In this document: positions 34,101 through 45,800 of the stretch, piece by piece
Numbering within the stretch: position 1 is the stretch's first letter
Layout: each line of letters begins with the position of its first letter
Origin: Rotaria sordida
Lineage: Eukaryota > Rotifera > Eurotatoria > Philodinida > Philodinidae
Assembly (NCBI GenBank): GCA_905250125.1
Contig: CAJNOL010000264.1
Coordinates: 6,562-70,561, forward strand
DNA: 64,000 nt
Direction: 5' to 3'
Translations under genes and position numbers: made by a program
The notes under the pieces: model-generated
The model's database searches: none
Told to the model about the DNA's origin: nothing
What the model saw: the letters and a program-made list of their open reading frames with translations, nothing else

Positions 34101-35490
34101 CGCTGTTTTTTTTTGTAAGAAAACGAAAATTTACTCTTTGATATTTTTGTTGACATGATGAAGATTTTCTAAAAGTTTATTACGTTGTTCTCGATATTCG
34201 TTTGTTATTGTCATATAAGCTCGTTCAACATCATGAACAGCTGCTTTAGCAACTGATGATGAACGAGATAATTCTTCATATATAGCATCTAATATTAAGA
34301 CAAAAATAAAAAAAAAGATTTGATATATATTCATAAACCATAATTTTACGTTTGAAAATTTCACAACTACTTCTAACTTTTTTTTGTCAAATCAAGCAAA
34401 AAAAATTGCTCTCAATATAACTTGTATGTTATTATCATGCAAAAGTTTATTAAATCGAAATAAAAATTGAAATTTCAAATCATTCTTTTACTAAACACTA
34501 TTTTGTTTGACTTAAAAGAGTTCGTCGCTCTTTCTGGATGCTCAAATTAAAATTTTTTCATCGGTAATATAACTTCGAAATGTCTTCTGTCGAATGCCAT
34601 ATAAATGAAGGGTCTTTGTTGTTAATTAGTACTTTTATTAAATTCAAAACTCGAAATTCTTAGCAGAAAAATTCGTGCTCCGATTATTCTTTGTATACGA
34701 AAGTCTCTTTAACGATAATGATTATTTTTCATACCAAATGTATTGAGAGCATGGATAGTGACGGATCTCTAACGCCGTCAGTTTTTGATCACTTTAGTTG
34801 GTGAAAAAAAAGTCCTGATGCACACAGAAAAGTTTGTTTTGCATTTTTCTTAAAATCAATTTTTGAACAAAACAAAACGAAGTTTTCTCCTCCTCTTTCT
34901 CCCACACGGTATGTCCAATTGTGCTCATATTTTTTTCTGAGTATTTTGATCAAATTTGAATGCGTGTTAATTATTTTCTTTGAAATGTTGTTCTTACAAA
35001 ATTTGACAGCCTTTTTAAAAAAAACATGTTTGTTTGACGATGCTTCCAGTATTTTGCTTGTCCTGAGCTATAACAACAATGTTTTTGAAAGAAAAACAAA
35101 CACATACCCCGATTTTATGCTAGCTGTCATGAAAAGAATAAAGTATAGAATTGTGCGAGAGGCACTTCTGATCATTTTTAGCCTTTGCAATTCCATATCT
35201 TTCTAGCGGAAGCATCTGGGAATTTTGAGTCTATGGCAAATTTTGTTCCGGAAAGTCTCCTTAAATGAGAATTTACGAGTTTTCTAAAATAAAAAAATTC
35301 TTTCAATTGAAACCGATATGTGTTTTTTCTTTGTACATTGAAATCTTATCTCTTAACAATTTTCTTCTAATAATCATTTTCATCACTTACTAGTTCGTTG
35401 CTGAAGCGCACGTATTCGAGATTGTACTTGACGCCGTTCATGTATACTTGAGGATAAACTTGTAGTATTACTTATTCGTGATGTTGCCAT
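31108..35490 (-). CDS. coiled-coil plus NHL-like beta-propeller protein (TRIM-like without RING or B-box)
   Basis: Five exons on the minus strand: 35490-35391, 34288-34135, 34075-34007, 33932-33833 and 32121-31108. All four junctions have GT/AG sites and matching phases (1, 2, 2, 0), giving 478 residues. The ATG at 35490 opens the frame (MATSRISNTTS). Residues about 15-145 are polar, heptad-like and probably coiled coil. From about 190 to the end the protein has beta-strand-type repeats, with NILIDPVGISCDEQDRVVVH (about 337-356) resembling an NHL repeat blade. This is the coiled-coil/NHL arrangement of TRIM-NHL proteins, but no RING or B-box zinc ligands are present, so ubiquitin ligase activity is not supported. 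A scaffold or vesicle-associated role is equally possible. Most of the last intron is a transposable element. Confidence 0.75.
32156..33817. mobile_element. 1.66 kb mariner-type element inserted in an intron
   Basis: Left end CAAGGTATTCCAAAAGTCCA follows TA (32154-32155). The right end, inverse of CAGAGTGTTTTAAAAGTCCG, precedes TA (33818-33819). The termini resemble mariner ends of the CAGGGTGTYCCAAAAGT type. The arms also share AATAACTTTTGAAC and GTTCAAAAGTTATT. An inner inverted pair (AGCTGCCAACT near 32667 and AGTTGGCAGCT near 33609) suggests a second nested repeat. No transposase frame survives. The host intron is 32122-33832, so the element makes up nearly all of it. Confidence 0.8.
32771..32955. 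repeat. dispersed repeat, copy 1 (second copy at 57086-57275)
   Basis: GCTGTTAGCGCAATCCTTG and the following 180 bases match 57086-57275 in the same orientation with divergence, through CTTAATC and AAGACGTT. It lies inside the mariner-type element. Confidence 0.65.
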
Positions 35491-35821
35491 ATCTCTTCTT
35501 CTTTTTTTTTGTTGTTTGCAATTGTTCTCTTCTACGTCAGTTAAGTATTAACATACACATATGCATACACGCTTAGTATGTATTTTTTTTGTAATAAGCA
35601 GCCGAACGTTAGAAACGACCATTGACAAAATGTTTAAAAGCTGACAAACATAACATACACATTTCTTAAAGTGATTTAATCATTCTTCCGTTAAAAGAAA
35701 ATAAAAGGAACAAAAAAAGAAAGAATAGAATTTCAAGTGAAGGTTCTTTTTTTTATTGTCAATATTAAAAAATTATGTAGAAGAGTTAACTTTCATTCTA
35801 TTTAGTAGATATCATGTTTCT

Positions 35822-36494
35822 TCATATAGTAGTGTTCTCTGTTGTGTCACTTATCAATGTTAGGTTAGTGTCCAATGTTGTGAAAGTTGGGTATTCTGTA
35901 GTAAATGTCGATGTTGTGGTCACTGGCAATATTGTAGTAGCTGTTGGCGTTGTAGAAACTAGAAAAACATTCAAAAAAGCCTCAAATGACATACTTAATA
36001 TATGAAGATTTTACTTGACGGGCAAGGTTCACCGAGATAATAACTAAGGTCACTGCAAAAACAAGCAAAATTTTTGTCATTATCATTTTCAGGATCAAAT
36101 GAAGTTGGTGATAATTCTGCACATAAATTATTTGGGTCATCACCACATATATTAGGACGTTCACATATACCTAAACATACATTTTCTAAGAAATAGATTT
36201 CAATAAATAAATAAAAATCATACGACAAGGCTTATCAAGTGCATAACGATAATCAGGACAAGTACAAGCGACTTGTCCATTACTTAAACGAAAACATTGG
36301 TAGCCAGTTGTTTCATTATAATATTCGTTTAATTTACATAAACTACAATCTATTATTTAGAAAAAAACAAAAGAGAAACACGAGAGAGATTATTACTTAT
36401 TTAAATAGGAATTTATATAAAATATACCTGAAACAGCGTTAGTAATTGGAGACAATGTATAGATTGCAGCAACGACAAAAAGATAGACGAGCAT
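35822..36494 (-). CDS. small secreted Cys-rich protein with Thr-rich tail
   Basis: Four exons on the minus strand, 36494-36428, 36349-36224, 36185-36015 and 35958-35822, all with phase 1 junctions, give 166 residues. Residues 1-22 form a signal peptide (MLVYLFVVAAIYTLSPITNA). Residues 24-121 hold two related cysteine modules: C-x2-C...C...C-x-C with CPDYRYALDKPC, then C...C...C...C...C-x-C with CSDLSYYLGEPC. The shared C-x-C then x(8-9)-PC ending suggests internal duplication of an EGF-like or similar disulphide domain. Residues 122-166 are Thr-rich and likely O-glycosylated. All introns have the same phase, as in exon-shuffled extracellular modules. The protein is probably secreted into mucus, cuticle or extracellular matrix; no specific family is recognised. 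Confidence 0.75.
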
Positions 36495-37589
36495 CTTGTT
36501 CTTTTACGTATTTTAGTTAAAATGAATGATGATTTATTTAAGAGTATCATGGTGATTTTTAAAAATATAACATTTGGTAAGATTCACACAAGATTAAAGA
36601 TTTATTATTTCTAAGAATGATTCACTGATAGTCATCGATTTTTTTCTAGAATATGCTTCTACATTTTAATCACGTCATACCAGATCTAAAACAGATCATA
36701 TATATTGAACTGTACTTGTTATATTCAAAGAATTTAAACAAAGCATAAAATTTTCTTCAGTCTAACAACTTTCTAAAATGAAAATCTTTTATAAGAATAT
36801 AATTAGTTTGATTGTGATTTATTAAGGACTTTTATCTTGTGAAAAGTAATATAAAAATTGTAGCAAGTGATAATACTCTCATACAAAAAAAATCGAACAA
36901 AAAACTTCCATTAATGCATATTCTTTAAAAAAATCTCTTGTAATAATATTAAAAGTAAAGCCCTGATTTCTAATGATTTTTCTTTGAGTTTCAATAGTAG
37001 CGAATATTCCTAGTGATGACTCTTGATTTTTTAATGATTTTTCTTTCCTTTCTAAGCATTTCCGATTATTCTTATTGATTCTCAATGAATGGATAAAAAC
37101 TGATTTTCAGTGATAGAATTCACCAGAAATCAATTTGTTCCCTGTTGGTTTTGTCTAATTGTTTATAGTTGACTATCAAATTTGAATGTCATTATCTTTT
37201 GTATATATTTTAGGAATGAGGAAAATAGATATAATTCAATTACCGTAAATCACTATTGTATTCATACACATGACAATCCTTAAAATTTAAAAAGAACGTG
37301 TTTGTTTTACTCGAAATACACCAGTATATATGAACAACAGAACACACACGAGTGAGTCACAGTGATTATGAATAATTTTGGTTTCTTCTGTTCTTATATC
37401 CTATATAATTTAATTAATTAGATATCAAAATAATTTCGTCGTCAAATAGGAAATAAACTCAACAGATCAATATCAAACTAGTTAGATACTTGTAAAAAGT
37501 TTTTCGAGTAAGAAAAGTTTAATGATTTTTTATTAGGCTCTTTGCTAATATTTTCTGTTAAACCATTGTACATATTTATACATAATATA
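36495..37589. other. no recognisable gene
   Basis: About 1.1 kb of AT-rich DNA upstream of the Cys-rich gene. A short direct repeat with TAATGATTTTTCTTT occurs at about 36971 and 37031. Confidence 0.5.
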
Positions 37590-38380
37590 AAATGAGAAAC
37601 AAACGTTTAGATCAACATTTGTTTGGTGAATTATTTTCTTCAAAGTGATTTCTACAGCTACCGAAACAAGTTATTCAGTTGATATGCGAATATTTTCATC
37701 TAAGACATTGTATTTCATCAAACAAAAATTTAGAGCATTGCTAATATTTCATTACTTTTTGCTGTTAATTAATTATTTTAGAAATCTGCCATATGTATCA
37801 TTCGATGTAGAATTAAATGTTACTAATTGAATAACTTAGCATTAATTATTAAAAAAAAGAGAAAAACTCTATTTACATTTTGAGTTTATAAGTACATCAT
37901 TCAATAGAACATGAAAAGCATAACAAAAAACAAAGTGTAGTAGTGAGCGTTACTCTACTCTTTATCATCATACTGATATGAGTCATTTTGACAAAAGCCT
38001 TATATGATTTTGTTATACTTTTTATTTAGTATTGAATGACGTACTTATAAGCCCAACGTGTAAACAGAATCTTTCTCTTCTTAATAATTAATACTACATT
38101 ATTAGATTAGTCATATTCACTGGAATGTAAGCCAATCAGTTCTACATCGAATAATATATGACAGGATTTTACCATGATTAATTAATAGTGAAAGTTAAGG
38201 GAATACTATCAGCACTCTAAGTTTTTATTCGATGGAGTAAAATGTCTTAGATGAAAATATTCGTATGTCAATTTGATAGCTTCTTCTGAAAGTTATAGAA
38301 GTCACTTCGAAGAAAATAATTCACTAAATAAATTCTTTCCCTAAACACGTTTATTCTATGTTTCAGAATTTCTTAATTTT
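37590..38380. mobile_element. 0.8 kb fold-back element
   Basis: GAATATTTTCATCTAAGACATT near 37687 is the inverse of AATGTCTTAGATGAAAATATTC near 38250. Pairing continues outward (GTGAATTATTTTCTTC against GAAGAAAATAATTCAC) and inward (TTCGATGTAGAA against TTCTACATCGAA). The centre is about 37830-38110. The outer ends are diverged and not precisely placed. No transposase. Confidence 0.75.
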
Positions 38381-41043
38381 GATCTTTCGATGCGAGGGCT
38401 AATATTTGACAATTTTTGAATTAAAAAAATTCTGCGACATTTATATGTTTGCACAAGCGATATAGACTTTCAAATGATTCTTATTATGATAGGAATTAAT
38501 AGCTTGTTTTTTTAAATCAAACTGAATTTAATAGGTTTTTTAACATTATACATTAATATTATTTTCTTAGGAATATTTTTTAAGGTTTTATTGAATACAA
38601 AATCAGATGTCATAGATTAAATAATTCGAGTCCTTGTAAGATTAAAAAAATGTATATATAGCTTTCCACATATAATAACGTACGTATATAGAACATTTAA
38701 AATATCATAATATCCATAATGTCACCTAATGTTTGGTACAGACGAATAGAATTTCTTTTCATTAAATAAAGAATGTTACACAGAAAAATTACATATTACT
38801 TCCAGTATATTGTTATAACATAACTTCAAATGATAAGAGCTGAAACATTTGAAGTACACAAGTACTATTGAATTTCTTTAGAAAATATAATTCTCAAGTT
38901 AAGTTGATAAAAACAATGACATTATGTTAATAAAATATTCTTAATAAGAAAAAGAAAAAATATTTTCATATATATTTTATAAAAACATAAAATACAAGTT
39001 ACTAATAAATAATACATTATGTAAAAAAAATATAATAGGTGTAAATATAGAATGAATGTAACTGATGATTTAATTAATCAGAAAATGACATTATCGTAAA
39101 TAATTATACAAACACATACTAATGATATTTCATGGAATGTCAGATATTGTACTAAGACAAATAACTTCAAAAATAAGAACAATGTTTATATTACAAAAAA
39201 TGATCTCATACTTACGAAGAAAAGACAAAAAATAGAAGAGAAATAATACTGAACACTAAAACATTATCATAGTATTAGTTTAGTAATAAAAGTAAGACGA
39301 AATCAATATCATTTAATATACAAGAGTATACGAACGACTATTTTTCGAATAAGTTGGAATTAAAACAAGAGAGTAGAAAAGAATTTACTGATGTAAACTT
39401 TATTTTAAATTGATTCAATTTGAAGATCAGCAAATATTCTCAACAAATAATTATTTATATTATATAATTGTCTAATTACAATCCATTAGTATATAAAACA
39501 GGGATGCTATCTCTTCCGCTTTTTTTCATATGAAAAACTTTGATTTATTTTTTTTAATGGGAAAAAATTTAACACAATAAAATCTGTTAATATTAAATAA
39601 ATTATGGTAGCTATCGGCTACAGTCTATTATTGCTTATATGATTCATTTTTGTGTTCTATTCCAGTAAGCAACGTAAATGTTTTAATTTTGTTTTTCTCG
39701 GAAATGAGATATTTGTCCAATGATTTTTATCGTTAAATGCTAGTAGATTAAATAGCTGCAGGAAACACAAATTCATTGAAATATTTCATTGTTGCACAAA
39801 TATCTATTATCTCACAAAAGAATTGCTAATCGATAATTATTCAAACAGTAAATGTAACTAATTATGTTCAAAAAAAAAATGATGTGTCTGGTAAAATATT
39901 CGTTATCTTTTATGTGTTTATTTGTTCTGTTTTGGAACTATGAGAATACAGAAGTGTCATGGAAAGAAGCAGCAAGTTATTTTCGATCTATAGAAATACA
40001 GAAAGTCCACACATAAAAAGAAACAGTTGTCCGCTTTTCTGATTTGAGAAGGTGGCAACCTTAACGTGAAGTCTTTTTTTATATATGATGTTTTGCTTCT
40101 TTATTACTATCAGAAACATACACAAAATATATTTCGAAGTTATTTATCGATATCCTATATATATACATATCAACAGCGATACTAGAATTATTTACATCAG
40201 ACCAGCCTTGAAACTAAAGAGTAATTATATATGGGTTGTTTTCTTTTTGTAAACTCTTACGATGACAGTCTATGTTTGTAGAATCTTGGTAAACATTATA
40301 TATTCTTCGTATTTCCCTTTTCTGATGTAATCAAATGACAATAATAATACTGAGAAATTAGATATATCTTGAAAGTTAATTTATTCAAATGGAATGTACA
40401 AACTTCAATTTCGTTCTATCAATCATTGTCATCAATACAATTTTAACTTTTATATTTTATGATTGATTTACATTCAAATATCATATTCAAATCGTTAGCA
40501 TAGAAATTTTACATATACAAATAGTCTAAAAAAAAGTATTTGAACATTTATTAGTTCTTTCTTTTTGTGTAGTATGAATACAAATATTAAAATCTCTTCT
40601 TAGACAAAGAACAAACATATTCTTTCTTTAGCATTTGATAGTTCTCATTTTATACTCTATTCCATATGGAAATCAAGGTTTAGGTCCTTTGTGAAGAAAG
40701 AAAAATTAATTCCTTATGATTATTATACGAATCAACCAATAGAAAAATACAACAACAGTTAAGTGCTTGAATAGTTTTTAGACTACCTGTGATTATAATT
40801 GTCAGTTTTAATTTAGTAAATGTTCATATTATAAATAATCAAATACAGAAATTAGCAATCATAGTAGACTATTTAAATTTGTTTGATTAAATGATAAAAT
40901 AAATCATTTTATTATCGTGACCGACATATATCTACATTTAACATGCATATATTTTTTTTTGTTATTTTCATTCATATTTAGAAAAGAAAAAAGAAAAACA
41001 CAATCACAATAAAATATAAACAGAAAAAAAACGAACAATCTCG
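38381..41043. other. 2.7 kb gene-poor spacer
   Basis: AT-rich on both strands with no coding signal, tRNA or clear repeat structure that I could find. Confidence 0.5.
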
Positions 41044-42831
41044 TCAAGGCGAACATGAACTCGTTGAAACTGACGATGATGGTATAATGGATCTTGTAAC
41101 AAGTCCAAGTTCCCATATTTTAACATCAATTAATTGATCTGATGATGGTAATGTTGCTTTAGTTGATGAAAACCATGATTGAAAATGTATTGGTACACGT
41201 GGATTTCTTAAAAGAAAATCATAAAACCATTCTGATGTTATATTTATTGGTGATAATTGATGAGAATAATTATCCATAACTATTTCACATGCTCGACGTC
41301 GTGCCATTTGTTCAGCTATTGTTAATGATGCATCAGCTGGTAATTGTACAATAAGTTTATTTGCTAAAGATTTTTCTTCTGTACGTGTTAATAGTGGTAA
41401 ACCAAGACGAATTGATTCAGTTACTTTTGGTATTGATATATTTAAAGATGAATTTTCTAATTCATTTGATAGAATAGAATTATTATTTGGTGAATCTAAT
41501 CGTTTAGTTTTTGGTAACTAAAATAATAACAGAATGGGGTTTTTTTTTAATTTTTATTAATTAATTAAAAATAATTCTTACTGGTTCAGATTTAATATGA
41601 TTTATATCATGTGTATCAATGTCAGATTGTGGATCACAATCAATTGAAAAAAAAGTAAATTCTGATTGAGATTCATTTTTTGATTCAATATTATCTCGTT
41701 TGGTTATTGTACACTAAAGTAATAAAAATATTGATTTAAAATTTTTATTTTCTTTTTGTTTTTGTAAAATTATTTCTTATCTTACATCATTATTTTCAAG
41801 AACTTGAATTGAATCATCATCTTTATAAATATTTTCATGTTCATTTTCAATGTTATGATGTTCATTCCTAGACTGATGATGATGTTCATATGAATTTGGT
41901 AATGGTCGTTTTAATGGAAGTGATGCCATGCCAGATAATGGTGTGGATAATGATCCACTTTTTACATAAGGTCGTTTAAAATGATGTAATTTGTAAAAAT
42001 GTTTTTGACATAAAGATGAACGAAATACTAAATTTCGACATTCATATCCATCAGGTGATTCACATAATGGTCGCCATTGTTTACCATCAAATTTATGACG
42101 TATACCATTAGAACCAACACGTATAGTATTTCGTAATGGATGTGCATGTGTTGATGGATGTTGTTGTTGTTGTTTACTTATCCAAAGAAGATCTGGTATC
42201 ATTGAATGACTTGTTGGATGAGTAGATGATGATGACGATGATGATGATGATGATGTTGGTAAGATAGACATTGACATACGTTTCATTGTTTCATTTGAAA
42301 TTTGATTTATTCTGAAGAAAAAAAACAACAATCTGGGTTTTTTTGAATCTTAATGAAAATAAACATTAACTTAATTGAATGTTGTACGTTTCAAGAATGA
42401 AAGAATTTTTTTTTTGTGTCCGATTTTAAAATAACAAAATACATTTTTTTTTTAAATTTAACCTTTTTTTGGACTTTAAAAAAAAACAGCATAACAAAAA
42501 TTTGTGATAAAAAATAATCTAAAATTAATCTTATTGAACAAAAACAATATACTACCGAATGATTTCATCTACGTATCTGTGTATTCTATTATTTCAATTG
42601 GAATTAAATAGTATTATGAAAATCCTTTCGAAATGAGAAAATATTAATTTTTCTACGTCATTCAGTCATTATCACAGAAGTTTTATGAAATAGATTAATT
42701 GTATGAGGACTTTCTGATATGAAAAACTAATTTGAGATAGTAAAATTTCAAGAAGTATTTTTGTTTTGTTTTTCTTTTTTTTACTTTTCATAAAAGGTTT
42801 TTTGAATATTTACTCTTGCTTACCGTTGCAT
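41044..42831 (-). CDS. Ser/Gln/His-rich probable nuclear protein with C3H zinc knuckle
   Basis: Four exons on the minus strand: 42831-42824 (MQ plus two bases, before GTAAGC), 42311-41786, 41713-41582 and 41517-41044. All junctions keep phase (2, 0, 0), giving 379 residues. Features: ten-Ser run at 23-32, Gln/His-rich stretch at 50-60, then GIRHKFDGKQWRPLC leading into a C-x7-C-x9-C-x2-H knuckle (Cys86, Cys94, Cys104, His107). The spacing recalls the WRC-type C3H motif, but I claim resemblance only. The middle is acidic, His- and Asn-rich. The C-terminal 150 residues hold a helical region (LTRTEEKSLANKL, ARRRACEIVMDNY) and TSEWFYDFLLRNP, resembling helix-turn-helix type sequence. Composition suggests a chromatin or transcription factor. 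Function unknown. The 8-base coding first exon rests on phase and a strong donor only; an alternative start is ATG at 42286. Confidence 0.65.
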
Positions 42832-45800
42832 GATAATGTTAATGTATGAATAGATGTATTAAAGGGTTCTTTAGTATAACTCTGTAAGTCATTAAGTAGG
42901 TCAACAAGAAATTTCAAGTATTTATTAAAATAAGTTTTCGTTTTTTTTTTTGTTTGTCGAATTCGTAATAATTATTAGATTGTCTAGAAAAAGAAAATTT
43001 TATTGAAACACAAGAAACAAAGAAAAATAGAGATTGTTACAAATGCAAATTGTGAACTTTTGTCCGAACCTCTCTTTTACAAGTATTATTCAAGAATATA
43101 TATATATATATATAGATGTTTTATTCTTCTCTTTTTTTCATTACATTACCTCCAGTCTCTATGACAACAAACATTCTTTTGGTTTTCTCTGTTAATAACT
43201 TCTTTTTTGTTCTCATCTATATTTAAAAATATTTAAGTGTCTTTTATAGAAAAATCTATATTTCTAGTTCTATACAATCAAAAAAGAAAGAGTTTATATG
43301 AAAGAAAATAAGAAAAAGAATATATATAAAAAAATCTCTGATTCGCCAATTTCTTTATAAATATATATATATATATAGAGATCTATAAATATATCTTTTT
43401 TTTATCAGAAGAAAAGAGTAGGGAATCTCTTGTTTCTTTTTCCATAGAGCTTTAGGTTCAGAGAGTGCGAACGAGAAGGAAAAGATAAAAATATGTAGGT
43501 CATTTTCTCCTTTTTTTTAGTATTACGAATAACTTTAAGTTTTCTAATCATACATTGTATATTTGTTGTATGGTTTCAATTGTATTAATAAAAAAACAAA
43601 ATTTATGTCTTTACGTTCTATGTTTTTAAAATTTTGATAAAGTTTGCTTTTTTCTTCAACTTCTCGTTTCGAGATTTTTTTTGTGCCCTTAAAAAAAATA
43701 AGAAATAGAAAAGAAAAAGAAAAACGCAAAATGGAATCGACAAGAAAGAAAACACACTGTATTTTTTTAACGTTTAAGTATCTGAATTTCATACGAAAAA
43801 ACAAATAACATTGCAATGCATCATTGAGTACAACTAAAAAAGTTGTATATTCAAAGAAAAATATTAAAAAATTGATAATTGATAAAATAGAACAATAATT
43901 TTCATTCTAGTTGTCAAAGCAACTCATTTTTTCAAGAAAACAATTACTCATACTAACATATTAACCATATATGGTGTTGCTTGAAGAGATTCAATAAGAA
44001 AAAGAAAGAAAACAAATAAGAACTTGCACTGCATGACTGTTTCATTGTGTTGCTTAAAGCAATTTAAATGAATGCATTCTATAATAAAAGCTTAATTTTT
44101 TCCGTCCGATTCTAATCCTTAGAGACCATAGAAATAATTAACTTATGCATTAAGTAATGTTTGTTTTTTTTTTGTTGAAAGTTCAATCTTGTTTTTAGTC
44201 TATAAATTTTACAAAGATCAATAACATCTTGATTGTACTAAGCTTGAGTTTTTCTCGAAAAACATCATTATTGAGAATATATTCAAAAGCATATAAATTA
44301 AATTATTTACTATTTTGCATTAAAAATACTCAATGCACTTCTTTCAATAGGAAACGACCTACATATATATATCTATTTTTTTTCTTTTCTAGTTTATGTC
44401 ATGACTCGCAATCTACTTACATTACTAATAATGATAAGAAGAAAAATAATAACCATAGTAGCTTTACTTGTCATTTTCCTAGAATCTCAAGGTTATTTTA
44501 GTTCATAGCTATGTGTTTTTATAACCAACTTAACTTTTTACTCTTTATTCTCTTATAAAAACCTATTCATTATCTAAATCGCATCAAGATTCGATTAATG
44601 CATCTTGAATCTAGACAAAAAAAAAATGAAAATAAGATCTAATTAAAGAAATGAATCTAGATTATCTATCTACTGATCATTGTGCGTCGAAAAAATATTC
44701 ATGAAATGAAATAATTAGGCCTTTTTTTTTAATGTTAAAAATAATTCTACTGATTTCTTTATATAGAAAATATTATATGATTATTTTATATAATAGTAGA
44801 ATAATTCGGAAGTTAGTTGCATCCTTTTTTTTTCTTTTAAGATAAAAGACAAAAAATTCATGAATAATATTTTAAACAAAATATCTATTCTATATTTAAT
44901 TTTATTAACGAAATTAAACCAAAAATGAATAATAAGCTCGAAATTAAATTAAAGTCATAAATTTTATATAATCAAGAACTTATATACATATATATGAATT
45001 TACTAGAGCGGAAATAATAAATTTTGTTTCTATAGTATGTTGAAATATATGAAGCCTTTTTTTTTCTTATGATGATATGAAATAATTTTCATACTCAGTT
45101 ACTTTTTGAACCGACCCGATAGATATACATTTTATATTGACATTCCTGACTCGTAAAACTATTAGCTTTATCTACATTCATTGTTAGGTTTTTTTTTTGG
45201 TTATTCGACATAACTCCCTTGATAAAATATTCTTTTCTCTGATAATTAATGAAGGGAAATTTGATCATCTGCTAAAAGGATTTTTTCTTAATTAGACTTG
45301 AAAGAACATGTAAATTCTTACATGTTATTAATAATGAAATTTGAAAACCATATATTATCTATTTCAATAAAATATTTTCAATTCTTTGTTTTTCTTTCAT
45401 GTAGACATTATAATTATATATAATAACAAAGTTACATATATATAGAGAGAGAAATAATAATTTTCATATAGTCAAAAACATATGATAATTAAATAGATTC
45501 CTATCCGACAATAATTACAAGACTGTTCTATTTTATAATATAAAGTTTGTATAACTACGATGTTGATTTCAATTTCAATAATTACAAAATTTACGCATTT
45601 TATCATATATAATTTTAATTCTTCTGGCAAGGAGCCATCCATAGAGGACATCTAGGTAAAAAATCACATCTTTTTTCACTCCCTTTCCTTTTGTCTGAAA
45701 ATGTCTGGTATTGACTAGTCCTCATCTCTCTTTAGACGTCCAGTTTTCAAAATTGTTTTGTGAAACACGATCTGAGAGAAGTGTTGAAGTATATGGGTAA

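Noticed and set aside
34289..35390. Possible fold-back element in the first intron of the coiled-coil gene
   Set aside because: Only short and poor inverse matches (around AAACTCG and AAATTCT) were found; not enough to call an element.
35814..36005. Val-rich plus-strand frame
   Set aside because: It is antisense to the Thr-rich last exon of the secreted Cys-rich protein.
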